DNA of 64,000 bases from DASYQD01 sp963837455 (GTDB lineage: Bacteria > Acidobacteriota > Thermoanaerobaculia > Multivoradales > JAIOJS01): contig CAWINM010000012.1 of assembly GCA_963837455.1 (NCBI GenBank), positions 186,001 through 250,000 on the forward strand. The letters run 5' to 3'. A program made the translations under genes and the position numbers. The notes below the pieces were generated by a model that had not been told where the DNA came from, ran no database searches, and was given only the letters and a program-made list of their open reading frames with translations. This document shows positions 14,718-22,836 of this stretch, piece after piece. Position 1 is the first letter of the stretch; each line of letters opens with the position of its first letter.

Positions 14718-15023
14718 TCACCAGCGCAGCAGGTTGAGGCGGTTGACGTCGATGGTGCGGCGGAGGCGGAAGATGGCGATGAAGAGGGCGAGGCCGATCG
14801 CCGCCTCGGCCGCCGCCACCGCCAGCACGAAGAAGACGATCACCTGCCCCGCCTGGTCGCCGAGCATCCGGGCGTAAGAGACGATCAGCAGGTTCACCGC
14901 ATTGAGCATCAGCTCGATGGAGAGGAAGATGGTGATGCCGTTGCGGCGGGTGAGAGCGCCGACGGTGCCGATCGAGAAGAGCACCGCCGCCAGCACCATG
15001 TACCAGGCGATCGGCACGCTCAC
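14718..15023 (-). CDS. nuoK: NADH-quinone oxidoreductase subunit K
   Basis: A small 101-residue complex I membrane subunit with three helices. The two conserved membrane Glu used in proton transfer are visible in FLSIELMLNAVNLL and AVAAAEAAIGLAL. Its GTG start at 15023 is about 50 bases downstream of the nuoJ stop. Confidence 0.95.
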   Translation of the reverse strand: MSVPIAWYMVLAAVLFSIGTVGALTRRNGITIFLSIELMLNAVNLLIVSYARMLGDQAGQVIVFFVLAVAAAEAAIGLALFIAIFRLRRTIDVNRLNLLRW

Positions 15024-15072
15024 CGCTGGCCGCCCCGCGCGCCGGGCGCGCCGCTCCGGACCGCGACTCCCT

Positions 15073-15654
15073 TCATGACTCGCCCTCCTGCTCGGCGGCG
15101 CCCGACGGGCCGGGTGCGATAGCCGTTGCGGCCGGGTCGCCGCCGCTCATCTCTCCAGGCAGCGGGGCGCGCGCCAGCGCGTAGGCGGCGACCACCGCCA
15201 CCAGCAGCAGCAGCCCCACCAGCTCGAACGGCAGCAGCCAGGTGGAGAAGAGCTCCCACGAGAGGCGGTGGATGGAGAGGTAATCGGGGGTAAGCGGATC
15301 GAGAACGTCCGGTTTGTGCGTGCGCCACAGCAGCATGCCGAGGAAACCGGCGAAGAAGGCGGCGCCGACGAGCGCCACCCAGCGCTGCGCCGGCTGCCCC
15401 GCGTCGGCGTGCCGCTCGCGGCCGACGTTGAGCAGCATCAGCACGAAGAGGAAGAGCACCAGGATGGCGCCGGTGTAGACCAGCACCTGCACGGCAGCGA
15501 GGAAGGGAGCGCCGAGCAGGACGAAGAGCACGGCAATGCAGAACAGCACCACCACCATGCTCATCGTCGACTTCACCGGGTGCGGGTGCGCCACCACCAC
15601 GACCGCGAAGGCGATCGCGAGCAGCGCGAAGAGGGCGAAGACGGTGACTTCCAT
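15073..15654 (-). CDS. nuoJ: NADH-quinone oxidoreductase subunit J
   Basis: This 193-residue complex I membrane subunit starts at the ATG at 15654 (MEVTVFALFALLAIAFAVVV), two bases after the nuoH stop. It carries the family motif VQVLVYTGAILVLFLFVLML with the pi-bulge helix. A short Gly/Pro/Glu-rich tail ends the protein. The usual nuoI gene, normally between H and J, is absent: there is no room for it here. Confidence 0.95.
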   Translation of the reverse strand: MEVTVFALFALLAIAFAVVVVAHPHPVKSTMSMVVVLFCIAVLFVLLGAPFLAAVQVLVYTGAILVLFLFVLMLLNVGRERHADAGQPAQRWVALVGAAFFAGFLGMLLWRTHKPDVLDPLTPDYLSIHRLSWELFSTWLLPFELVGLLLLVAVVAAYALARAPLPGEMSGGDPAATAIAPGPSGAAEQEGES

Positions 15655-15656
15655 CC

Positions 15657-16682
15657 TCAGTACACCTTGAGCAGCACCAGGATCGCCACCGCCACCAGGG
15701 TCGCGAGGGCGATCGGCAGCAGCACCTTCCAGCCCAGCCGCATCAGCTGGTCGTAGCGGAAGCGCGGGAAGGTGAATCGCACCCACACGAAGAAGAACAT
15801 GAAGAAGACGACCTTGGTGGCGAGCACGACGGCGCCCGCCAGCACGCCGAGCCAGGTGTTGGGGAAATCGACTCCCGGCCACGGGCTCCAGCCGCCGAAG
15901 TAGAGGGTGGCCATCAGCGCCGACAGCGTGGCCATGTTGATGTACTCGCCCATGAAGAAGAGAGCCCACTTCATGGAGCCGTACTCGGTACCGTAGCCGG
16001 AGACCAGCTCCGACTCTGCCTCCGGGAGGTCGAAGGGGAGGCGGTTGGTCTCGGCGAAGGAGGCCACCAGGAAGACGAGGAAGCCGGGCAGCTGCCAGAG
16101 GACGTTCCAGCCGTGCGCCTGCTGGTAGGCGACGACGTCGCCGAGCTTGAACGAGCCCACCGGCAGCAGCACGGCGAGGATCGCCATCCCCATCGCCAGC
16201 TCGTAGCTGATCAGCTGTGCCGAGGCGCGGATGGCGCCCAGCTGCGAGTACTTGTTGTTCGAGCCGTAGCCGGAGCACACCAGCGAGTAGACGCCGAGGC
16301 TGGAGAGCGAGAGGAAGAGGAGCACCCCGGCCTCGCCGTCGACCACCACCATCGGCAGGCGATGCCCGCGGAAGAGCAGGTCGGGCGCGAAGGGGACGAC
16401 GACGAAGGTGGTGAGCGCCGGCACCAGCGCCAGGATGGGGCCGAGGAGGTACATCGTGCGATCGGCCGCGGTCGGCACGATCTCCTCCTTGAAGATGAAC
16501 TTGAGCGCGTCGGCGAGCGGCTGCAGGAGGCCGAACGGCCCCACCCGGTTGGGCCCCCGGCGGTCCTGGATGAGCGCCATGCCGCGGCGCTCCACCCACA
16601 CCATGATCGGGGCGATCACGAACATCAGCGCCACCAGCCAGGCGGCGAATTTGGCCAGCGTGGCCCAGATCTCCAGCGTCAA
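15657..16682 (-). CDS. nuoH: NADH-quinone oxidoreductase subunit H
   Basis: This membrane subunit forms the quinone-binding chamber with NuoB and NuoD. I place the start at TTG 16682 because a strong Shine-Dalgarno (AGGAGGGA) sits just upstream and the protein then begins LEIWATLAKFAAWLVALMF. An ATG at 16733 is in frame but adds 17 non-conserved residues. Conserved motifs are VWVERRGMALIQDRRGPNRVG, split here as ERRG and RRGPNRVG, and ETNRLPFDLPEAESELVSG. Length is 341 residues. The NuoB and NuoD partners are not encoded in this window. Confidence 0.94.
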   Translation of the reverse strand: MTLEIWATLAKFAAWLVALMFVIAPIMVWVERRGMALIQDRRGPNRVGPFGLLQPLADALKFIFKEEIVPTAADRTMYLLGPILALVPALTTFVVVPFAPDLLFRGHRLPMVVVDGEAGVLLFLSLSSLGVYSLVCSGYGSNNKYSQLGAIRASAQLISYELAMGMAILAVLLPVGSFKLGDVVAYQQAHGWNVLWQLPGFLVFLVASFAETNRLPFDLPEAESELVSGYGTEYGSMKWALFFMGEYINMATLSALMATLYFGGWSPWPGVDFPNTWLGVLAGAVVLATKVVFFMFFFVWVRFTFPRFRYDQLMRLGWKVLLPIALATLVAVAILVLLKVY

Positions 16683-16751
16683 CCGTCCCTCCTGCTCTTG
16701 CCGGCACCCGTTGGCGAGGTGCGCAAGACGCACCTGGGGTGCCGCGACACC

Positions 16752-18371
16752 CTAAGTCTCCCCGACGACCGCGACCTCGACCTCCGGCAGCGGCACGCCG
16801 GTCGGAGCCACGCGCGCCCAGGAGAGCCCGGCAAATGCCGGCACCTCCGCCGCCAGGCGATCGAACACCTCGGCGGGCGTCGCCGCCTTCCAGCTCGGAT
16901 CCAGCCGCGAGAGCACCCCAGCCAGAACCTCGACGAGCGGCAGCGCCTCGCCCCCTGGGGGCAAGGCGCGCGGGAAGCGCTGCACGCGGCGCTGCACGTT
17001 GACGAAGGTGCCCGCCTTCTCGGCGTGCGTAGCGACCGGCAATGCCAGGTCGGCTGCCCTGGCGAGCAGCGTGTCCGCCCAGCCGAGAACGATCAGCACC
17101 CGCGCGCGGCGCAGCAGCGCCACCGCGGCGGGGTCCTGGGCGGCGGGCCCGAAATCGCTGTCGGCGACCACCAGCACGCCGACGTCGCCCGCCCCTTCGG
17201 CCAGCAGGCGGGCGGCGTCGATGGCGCCCTCGCCGGGGACCAGGCCGGCGAGCTCGGCGCCGCGCCGGTTGGGCGAGGCGTCCTCGGCGGTGACGCCGCC
17301 GGCGAGGTTGGGGATGTGGTACGGCTTGCTCTTCGCCGTCCACACCGAGCGGTGCGGCGACCCCAGCGCGCCGGCGATCCGCGCCAGCAGGAAGGCCTCC
17401 TCGGTGGTGAGGAAGCCCGAGCCCAGGAACACCGTCGCCCCCTCCACGCGCCCGCGCAGCCGGTGGTGGAAGCCGTCGAGCGCCTCGTCCCAGGAGACCG
17501 GCGTCGGCCGCCCCTCCTTCACCTGCCGGGGCACCAGGAGGCGCGGCAGCTGACGGTAGCGCTCGTGCGTCGACCGCCCGTAGTCGCACATCCAGTAGTC
17601 GTTGACGGCCGGGTTGAAGCGCGGCTTGTAGCGCTTGATCTCGCCGCGGCGGTGCTCGAGCGTCACGTTGCAGCCCACGTCGCAGCCGGTGCAGAGCGAA
17701 GGCTTCTTGTCGAGGTACCAGACCCGCTCGGCGAAGCGGAACCGCTCCGAGGTCAACGCACCCACCGGGCAGATGTCGACGACGCAGGTGGCGAGGTCGT
17801 TGTCGAGCTCGCGTCCGGGGAAGGTACCGATCTCGGCGCGGGCGCCACGTTGCAGGAAGCCCAGCTCCCCGGTGCCGGCGATCTCGGCGGTGAAGCGCAC
17901 GCAGCGCGTGCATTGAATGCAGCGGTTCATGTTCAGAACCACGGTGGGACCGAGCGGGATGCGCTCGCGGCCGGGGTAGACCCGCTTGTCCTCGAAGCGG
18001 GCCCGCGACGTGGGCAGGCCGTGCTTGAACGAGTAGTCCTGCAGCGCGCACTCGCCTGCCTGGTCGCAGATCGGGCAGTCGAGCGGGTGGTTGACGAGCA
18101 GGAACTCCATGATCGCCCGCTGCGCTTCCTTGACCTCGGGGGTGTCGGTGCGCACCACCATGCCGTCCTTCGTCACCTGGGTGGAGCACCCGGCCTGGAG
18201 CTTCGGCAGCCCCTCGACCTTGACCAGGCACATCCGGCACTGCCCCACCACCGACAACCGCGGGTGGTAGCAGTAGTGGGGGATCTGCACTCCTACCTCG
18301 AGCCCCGCGTCGATGAGGTTCGTCCCCGCCTTGACCTCGACCTGGCGGTCGTCGATGGTGACGATCGGCAT
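16752..18371 (-). CDS. nuoG: NADH-quinone oxidoreductase subunit G (short form)
   Basis: This iron-sulfur protein of the NADH-oxidising arm has 539 residues, shorter than the ~800-900 of many NuoG proteins. The N-terminal 2Fe-2S ferredoxin is at ~33-64 (CYHPRLSVVGQCRMC and a later Cys). The His/Cys 4Fe-4S site (HPLDCPICDQAGEC) and the second 4Fe-4S site (CIQCTRCV with a later CPVG) follow. A molybdopterin-oxidoreductase-like fold (CTGCDVGCN onward) makes up the C-terminal half but is truncated. It lies between nuoF and nuoH. Confidence 0.95.
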   Translation of the reverse strand: MPIVTIDDRQVEVKAGTNLIDAGLEVGVQIPHYCYHPRLSVVGQCRMCLVKVEGLPKLQAGCSTQVTKDGMVVRTDTPEVKEAQRAIMEFLLVNHPLDCPICDQAGECALQDYSFKHGLPTSRARFEDKRVYPGRERIPLGPTVVLNMNRCIQCTRCVRFTAEIAGTGELGFLQRGARAEIGTFPGRELDNDLATCVVDICPVGALTSERFRFAERVWYLDKKPSLCTGCDVGCNVTLEHRRGEIKRYKPRFNPAVNDYWMCDYGRSTHERYRQLPRLLVPRQVKEGRPTPVSWDEALDGFHHRLRGRVEGATVFLGSGFLTTEEAFLLARIAGALGSPHRSVWTAKSKPYHIPNLAGGVTAEDASPNRRGAELAGLVPGEGAIDAARLLAEGAGDVGVLVVADSDFGPAAQDPAAVALLRRARVLIVLGWADTLLARAADLALPVATHAEKAGTFVNVQRRVQRFPRALPPGGEALPLVEVLAGVLSRLDPSWKAATPAEVFDRLAAEVPAFAGLSWARVAPTGVPLPEVEVAVVGET

Positions 18372-18387
18372 CGGCCGTGCGCTCCCC

Positions 18388-19758
18388 TCAGACTCCCTGC
18401 AACACCGGCAGCAGCGGATCGCCGGTGACGGCGTGCGCGCCGCTGCGGTGCGCCGGACCGCGCGCCGCCGCCGCCTTCACCTCGGCGAGGATCTCGTCGC
18501 GGAACTTCTCGATGATCGGGCCGACGCCCATGGCGGCGGCGTCGCCCAGCGCGCAGAGGGAGTTGCCTCCGATCTGCTTGGCCACCAGCGGCACCAGGTC
18601 GACCTCCTGCGCGGTCGCCTCGCCATGGGAGGCGTGGGTGAGCAGCACCTCGAGCCAGCTCGTCCCCTCCCGGCAGGGAGTGCACTGGCCACACGACTCG
18701 TGGTTGAAGAACTTGGCGCTGCGTTTGGCCACTGCCAGCATCGAGGTGGTCTCGTCCATCACCATCACCGCCGCCGAGCCGAGCATGGTGCCGGCCTTGG
18801 CGAGGGTATCGAAGTCGAGCTTGATGTGGCGGTCCTTCTCGAGCAGCACCGGCGCCGAGGCGCCGCCGGGGATGAACGCCTTGAGCTGGCGCGGGCTCGG
18901 CTCGTCGCCACCGGGCCCTCGCCACATCCCGCCGCACAGCTCGAGCAGCTCGTGGAAGGTGATGCCGATCGGCACCTCGTAGGTGCCAGGCCGCGCCACG
19001 TGCCCCGATACCGCGTAGAGCTTGGGCCCGGTGTTGCGCTCGTCGGTGCCGATCGCCTTGAACCACTCCGCGCCGCGCTCGACGATGTGGGGGACGCAGC
19101 AGAGGGTCTCGACGTTGTTGATGACCGTGGGCTTCCCGAAGGCGCCCACCACCGCCGGGAAGGGGGGCTTGACGCGCGGCTGCCCTCGCTTGCCCTCGAG
19201 CGACTCGAGCAGCCCGGTCTCCTCGCCGCAGATGTAGGCGCCGGCACCGCGGTGCACCACCATGTCGAGCGCGAAGCCCGAGCCGAGGACGCTCTTGCCG
19301 AGGATGCCCTTGGCGTAGGCCTCGGCGATCGCGCGCTCGAGGATGTCGCCGGGCTCGACGTACTCGCCGCGGATGTAGATGTAGCAGACGCTCGCCCCCA
19401 CCGCCCAGCAGCAGATCGCCGAGCCCTCGATCAGCTGGTGGGGGTCGTGCTCCATCAGCACGCGGTCCTTGAAGGTCCCCGGCTCGGACTCGTCGGCGTT
19501 GACGGTCAGGTACTTCTGGCCCGGTGCCTTGGGCACGAAGCTCCATTTCATGCCGGTGGGGAAGCCGGCGCCGCCACGCCCGCGCAGCCCCGAGGCCTTG
19601 ACCAGGTCGATGACTGCGGCCGGCTGCAAGGCGAGCGCCTTCGCGAGCGCCTGGTAGCCGCCGGCCTGGCGGTAGCCGTCGACGGTGCGCGCCGCGGGCT
19701 TGCCGACGTTGCGCAGCAGCACCGGCTCACCGACGGCGCCGATCTTCGCCGGCAGCAT
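18388..19758 (-). CDS. nuoF: NADH-quinone oxidoreductase subunit F
   Basis: This subunit binds NADH and FMN and passes electrons to the N3 cluster. The ATG at 19758 gives a 456-residue protein and lies two bases after the nuoE stop. Motifs are the NADH/FMN glycine-rich loops (LRGRGGAGFPTGMKW; ADESEPGTFKDR), GAGAYICGEETGLLES and the 4Fe-4S site ESCGQCTPCREG with a later Cys (SLCALGD). It is intact and typical of the family. Confidence 0.96.
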   Translation of the reverse strand: MLPAKIGAVGEPVLLRNVGKPAARTVDGYRQAGGYQALAKALALQPAAVIDLVKASGLRGRGGAGFPTGMKWSFVPKAPGQKYLTVNADESEPGTFKDRVLMEHDPHQLIEGSAICCWAVGASVCYIYIRGEYVEPGDILERAIAEAYAKGILGKSVLGSGFALDMVVHRGAGAYICGEETGLLESLEGKRGQPRVKPPFPAVVGAFGKPTVINNVETLCCVPHIVERGAEWFKAIGTDERNTGPKLYAVSGHVARPGTYEVPIGITFHELLELCGGMWRGPGGDEPSPRQLKAFIPGGASAPVLLEKDRHIKLDFDTLAKAGTMLGSAAVMVMDETTSMLAVAKRSAKFFNHESCGQCTPCREGTSWLEVLLTHASHGEATAQEVDLVPLVAKQIGGNSLCALGDAAAMGVGPIIEKFRDEILAEVKAAAARGPAHRSGAHAVTGDPLLPVLQGV

Positions 19759-19760
19759 CG

Positions 19761-20255
19761 CTAGTCGAGCTCCCCGACGATCTGCTTGACCTGCTCGGGA
19801 TCGAGGTCGCCGTGGTAGGTGTCGTCGACCATCATCATCGGGGCGTGCTCGCAGGCACCCAGGCACTCGAAGTGGACGTAGGAGCAGCGGCCGTCGGCGG
19901 TCACCTCGTCCTCCTCCACGCCCAGGGCCTCGCCCAGTGCCGCCAGGAGCTGCCCGGAGCCGCGCAGCATGCAGGGGACGTTCGAGCAGACACGGATGCG
20001 ATGCCGGCCCACCGGTCGCTCGTGGTAGAGGTCGTAAAAGGTAACGACACCGTAGACCTCGGCCGGGGGCAGCCCGAGCTCGGCGGCGACGGCGAGGATG
20101 GCCTCCTCGGGCAGCCAGCCCCCCCAGTGGCGCTGGGCGAGGTGCAGCGCCGGCAGCAGCAGCGCGCGTGCGGTGGGGTAGTGGGGTCGCAGCGCCTCGA
20201 GCCGGGCCTTGGCCTCGGGCGGCAGCCCTGGCACCACGGCCTCTCCGGGGGCCAT
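19761..20255 (-). CDS. nuoE: NADH-quinone oxidoreductase subunit E
   Basis: This 164-residue thioredoxin-like 2Fe-2S protein belongs to the NADH-binding arm. The four cluster cysteines are visible as CSNVPC and CLGAC. The ATG at 20255 overlaps the nuoA stop by one base. The helical N-terminal part (ALHLAQRHWGGWLPEEAI) is typical. A longer frame reading further upstream is a shadow of nuoA. Confidence 0.95.
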   Translation of the reverse strand: MAPGEAVVPGLPPEAKARLEALRPHYPTARALLLPALHLAQRHWGGWLPEEAILAVAAELGLPPAEVYGVVTFYDLYHERPVGRHRIRVCSNVPCMLRGSGQLLAALGEALGVEEDEVTADGRCSYVHFECLGACEHAPMMMVDDTYHGDLDPEQVKQIVGELD

Positions 20256-20647
20256 CACCGTGCGCCCCCCTCGGGCAGCAGCTGGCGGCGCCGCAGCACG
20301 TCGAGGCCGCCCTTGAGCCAGACGTAGAGGAAGCCGACCACCAAGAGGGTGAAGAAGACCATCACCGCCATGAAGATCCGCCAGCCGCCCTGGCGCAGCA
20401 CCAGCGCCCAGGGGTAGAGGAAGGCCGCCTCGACGTCGAAGATCACGAAGTCGAGAGCGACGAGGAAGAACGCCACCGAGAGCCGTTTCTGCGAGCGGTC
20501 GAGCAGGGGCATGCCCGACTCGTAGGTCGAGAGCTTCACCCGGCCGCCCCTCTTGGCTCCGGCAGCCCACGACAGCAGCACGATGACGCTACCTACGAGG
20601 AGGGCCAGCCCGAGGCCGAGGAGGATGGGAAAGTAAGTCTGCGGCAA
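20255..20647 (-). CDS. nuoA: NADH-quinone oxidoreductase subunit A
   Basis: This 130-residue, three-helix membrane subunit of complex I is the promoter-proximal gene of the operon. The family motif YESGMPLLDRSQKR and the acidic helix FLVALDFVIFDVEAAFLYPWA are present. It starts with TTG at 20647, preceded by a purine-rich GGAAGAGAG ribosome-binding site. Elsewhere nuoA is followed by nuoB, but here nuoE follows directly. Confidence 0.95.
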   Translation of the reverse strand: MPQTYFPILLGLGLALLVGSVIVLLSWAAGAKRGGRVKLSTYESGMPLLDRSQKRLSVAFFLVALDFVIFDVEAAFLYPWALVLRQGGWRIFMAVMVFFTLLVVGFLYVWLKGGLDVLRRRQLLPEGGAR

Positions 20648-20695
20648 CGGCGCTCTCTTCCTTGCCCGCGCGGGTCCGCCGCGTCGGACGGCCGG

Positions 20696-20724
20696 AGTCT
20701 ACAAATTCGTGAAAGCAGTCACAA
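20696..20724 (-). promoter_or_regulatory. nuo operon sigma-70 promoter with Rex operator
   Basis: On the minus strand TTGTGA (20724-20719) and TAGACT (20701-20696) are spaced by 17 bases, giving a strong sigma-70 promoter with a start near 20,689 and a leader of about 42 nt. Positions 20707-20724 read TCGTGAAAGCAGTCACAA, which matches 12 of the 14 fixed bases of the Rex consensus TTGTGAANNNNTTCACAA. The operator covers the -35 box and part of the spacer, where a bound repressor would block RNA polymerase. Confidence 0.75.
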
Positions 20725-20769
20725 GCGCGCCGGGTGGGGGCTCATGCTCCGCCGTCACCTGCGGGCGAC

Positions 20770-20780
20770 TATGCTCTAAT
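20770..20780 (+). promoter_or_regulatory. Candidate -10 region for the glycosyltransferase gene
   Basis: TATGCT (20770-20775) and overlapping TCTAAT (20775-20780) lie 16 and 11 bases before the ATG at 20792. No -35 is clear. The promoter is divergent from the nuo promoter, about 70 bases away. Confidence 0.4.
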
Positions 20781-20791
20781 CGCCGGCGCGG

Positions 20792-21469
20792 ATGCGGTCC
20801 GACGTCGTCGCGGTCATCCCGGCATTCGAGTGCGCCGCGAGCATCGGCGACGTGGTGAGGGGCGTGCGCCGGCACCTGTGGCGGGTGCTGGTGGTCGACG
20901 ACGGCAGTCGCGACGCCACTGCTGCCGAGGCAGAGCGCGGCGGCGCGGAGGTGTGCCGCCTGGCGGAGAATCGCGGCAAGGGAGCGGCGCTGCTGCACGG
21001 CATTGGCCTCGCCCTGGCGAGCCAGCCCGCGGCGGTCCTGTTGCTGGACGGCGACGGCCAGCACGACCCCGCCGACGTGCCGGCCTTCCTCGCCGCCTGG
21101 GACGCCGGTGCCGGCGACCTGCTCATCGGCAGCCGCATGGCGACGGGGGAGTCGATCCCGCGCGCCCGTTACTGGGCCAACCGCATCGGCTCGCGGATCC
21201 TCTCCTGGATGACCGGCTGGGACATCGAGGACAGCCAGTCGGGCTACCGCCTGCTCTCCGCCGAGCTCCTCGGCCGCCTGCCGATGACCTCGCAGGGCTA
21301 CGGCGTGGAGAGCGAGATGTTGATCAAGGCGGCCAACCGCAAGGCGCGCCTCGCGCAGGTCCCCATCCGCGTCATCTACGAGGGGAACCCCAGCCACTAC
21401 CGGCCCATTCTCGACACCACCCGCATCGCACTCTGGTCGATCTACTTCAAGGCCTTCGACGACGCCTGA
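20792..21469 (+). CDS. Family 2 glycosyltransferase
   Basis: This 225-residue GT-A fold enzyme has no membrane helix at the C-terminus. Motifs are VVAVIPAFECAASIGDVV, the first acidic site VVDDGSRD and the DxD-like metal site LLDGDGQHDP. It resembles dolichyl/undecaprenyl-phosphate sugar transferases (DPM1-like), which move a sugar from a nucleotide to a lipid phosphate. The substrate is unknown. It stands next to a polysaccharide deacetylase, an acyl carrier protein and a dehydratase, consistent with a surface glycan or lipid role. Confidence 0.85.
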   Translation: MRSDVVAVIPAFECAASIGDVVRGVRRHLWRVLVVDDGSRDATAAEAERGGAEVCRLAENRGKGAALLHGIGLALASQPAAVLLLDGDGQHDPADVPAFLAAWDAGAGDLLIGSRMATGESIPRARYWANRIGSRILSWMTGWDIEDSQSGYRLLSAELLGRLPMTSQGYGVESEMLIKAANRKARLAQVPIRVIYEGNPSHYRPILDTTRIALWSIYFKAFDDA

Positions 21470-21501
21470 GCGCCGGGCGGACGCTGTCGCGAGCCCCCTT
21501 G

Positions 21502-21507
21502 TAGAAT
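21502..21507 (+). promoter_or_regulatory. -10 box at leaderless distance
   Basis: TAGAAT ends 7 bases before the GTG at 21515, so the message would start at the start codon. Confidence 0.5.
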
Positions 21508-21514
21508 CGAGGCG

Positions 21515-22465
21515 GTGGCCGCGCGCACCGCAACCCTGCTCCCCCCGCCTCCCGCGGTCGAGCGGTTGAGCGCACCCCTAGGTTGCGCGCTCACGGTCGA
21601 TGTCGAGGAGTGGTACCACACCTGCCTCGAGCCCGACTACGTCGAGCCCGCGCGGCGGCCACCAGTGCCGCGCGAGCTCGATCGCCTGCTCCCTGCGACC
21701 CTCGATCTCCTCGCCGCGCATGGTTGCCGCGCCACCTTCTTCACTCTCGGCGAGGTGGCCATGGAGCTGCCGGGGCGAATTCGCGAGGTCGCCGCAGCCG
21801 GGCACGAGGTGGCCTGCCACGGGTTGCACCACCTGCGCGTCGCTCGCACCGAGCCACGGCGATTCCGCGCCGAGCTCGAGCACGCGAAGAAGCTGCTCGA
21901 GGACATCCTCGGCGAGGGCGTGCGCGGCTATCGCGCGCCCGAGTGGTCGCTGCGCGAGGTAGCCAACCCTCGGCTGGCGATCGTCGCCGAGCTCGGCTTC
22001 GCCTACGACAGCTCGCTGGCGCCCTGCCTGGGCTCGGGTCGGCGGAGCAACCCGCGTCTGGCGTCGCGGCTGCGCTGGCAGAGCGGCCGCACGCTGGTCG
22101 AGTTGCCGCCGCTCACCTTCGGCGGCCGCTGGCAACTGCCGGCGGGCGGCTGGCCGGGGCGCCTCGCCGGCTGGGAGGTGGTGGCGCGCGCCGCCGCCGC
22201 ACAGCGGAGCGGCGGTGGCATGCCGGTCCTCGTCGTCCACCCCTGGGAGCTCGCCGAGCGGCCGGTCCCGGGGGAGCTCACCGGGGTGGCGCGCTGGATC
22301 CACGAGCTAGGTCGCAGCGCCTTCCGGGCAGAGTTTCCGCGTCTGCTCGACGCCCTGCCCTGGCGCAGCATCCGTGAGGGGCTGGGAGAGACCGGCGACG
22401 TGCCCGCGCCGCTGCCTTCACCCTTGCTCGCCGGTACCCTTGCGGCAGCGGCCGCAACGGCCTGA
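21515..22465 (+). CDS. Polysaccharide deacetylase family protein
   Basis: This 316-residue NodB-type deacetylase removes N-acetyl groups from a glycan. Motifs are the first Asp in LTVDVEEWYHT, the metal-binding HEVACHGLHHLRV and GYRAPEWSL. The order and spacing, and the VDVEEWYH start, resemble the deacetylases encoded with exosortase/EPS systems (PEP-CTERM locus type). An exosortase gene is present ~36 kb away at 58663. A GTG start is set by the -10 box 7 bases before it. Signal peptide is not evident, so the location is unclear. Confidence 0.88.
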   Translation: MAARTATLLPPPPAVERLSAPLGCALTVDVEEWYHTCLEPDYVEPARRPPVPRELDRLLPATLDLLAAHGCRATFFTLGEVAMELPGRIREVAAAGHEVACHGLHHLRVARTEPRRFRAELEHAKKLLEDILGEGVRGYRAPEWSLREVANPRLAIVAELGFAYDSSLAPCLGSGRRSNPRLASRLRWQSGRTLVELPPLTFGGRWQLPAGGWPGRLAGWEVVARAAAAQRSGGGMPVLVVHPWELAERPVPGELTGVARWIHELGRSAFRAEFPRLLDALPWRSIREGLGETGDVPAPLPSPLLAGTLAAAAATA

Positions 22466-22516
22466 ACGGTGGCTGCAGCCGGGTGACGAGGATCAGCGGG
22501 ATGCCCGTGACCCCTG

Positions 22517-22525
22517 TGTTACCAT
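22517..22525 (+). promoter_or_regulatory. Extended -10 box for the acyl carrier protein gene
   Basis: TGTTACCAT is an extended -10 (TG, one base, TACCAT) ending 9 bases before the ATG at 22535. Confidence 0.5.
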
Positions 22526-22534
22526 TCCGCCGCC

Positions 22535-22813
22535 ATGAGGGAGGCGAGCACCCAGCCCAGCCTCGATGCGCTCAAGTCCGAAATCAAGCAGCTCATCGTC
22601 GAGCGCCTCAAGCTCGAGGTCGAGCCGGGAGCGATCGAGGACGCGCAGCCCCTGTTCGGTGAGGGCCTGGGCCTCGACTCCATCGATGCCCTCGAGCTGG
22701 TGCTCGGCATCGAGCAGGCCTTCGGGGTGAAGATAGAGGACGAGGAGATGGGGGCGCAGGCGCTCTCCTCGGTCAACGCCCTCGCCGACTTCGTGGTCGC
22801 CAAGAAGGGCTGA
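22535..22813 (+). CDS. Acyl carrier protein
   Basis: A 92-residue four-helix carrier whose Ser in GLGLDSIDALEL is the site for the 4'-phosphopantetheine arm. The rest (FGVKIEDEEMG) fits the ACP fold. It is not next to the usual fab genes but is followed 23 bases later by a FabZ-like dehydratase, with no ketosynthase or reductase nearby, so it is probably dedicated to a special lipid or lipid-linked pathway rather than bulk fatty acid synthesis. Confidence 0.92.
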   Translation: MREASTQPSLDALKSEIKQLIVERLKLEVEPGAIEDAQPLFGEGLGLDSIDALELVLGIEQAFGVKIEDEEMGAQALSSVNALADFVVAKKG

Positions 22814-22836
22814 GCGAGCCCCGGAGCGCGTCGCGC

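Noticed and set aside
15073..18240. A 1055-codon frame on the minus strand over nuoG, nuoH and nuoJ
   Set aside because: Only its last 193 codons are real (nuoJ). The rest is out of phase with nuoG and nuoH, which have full motifs in their own frames.
16113..18428. 771-codon plus-strand frame over the nuoG region
   Set aside because: Shadow of nuoG and nuoH, which hold iron-sulfur and quinone motifs on the minus strand.
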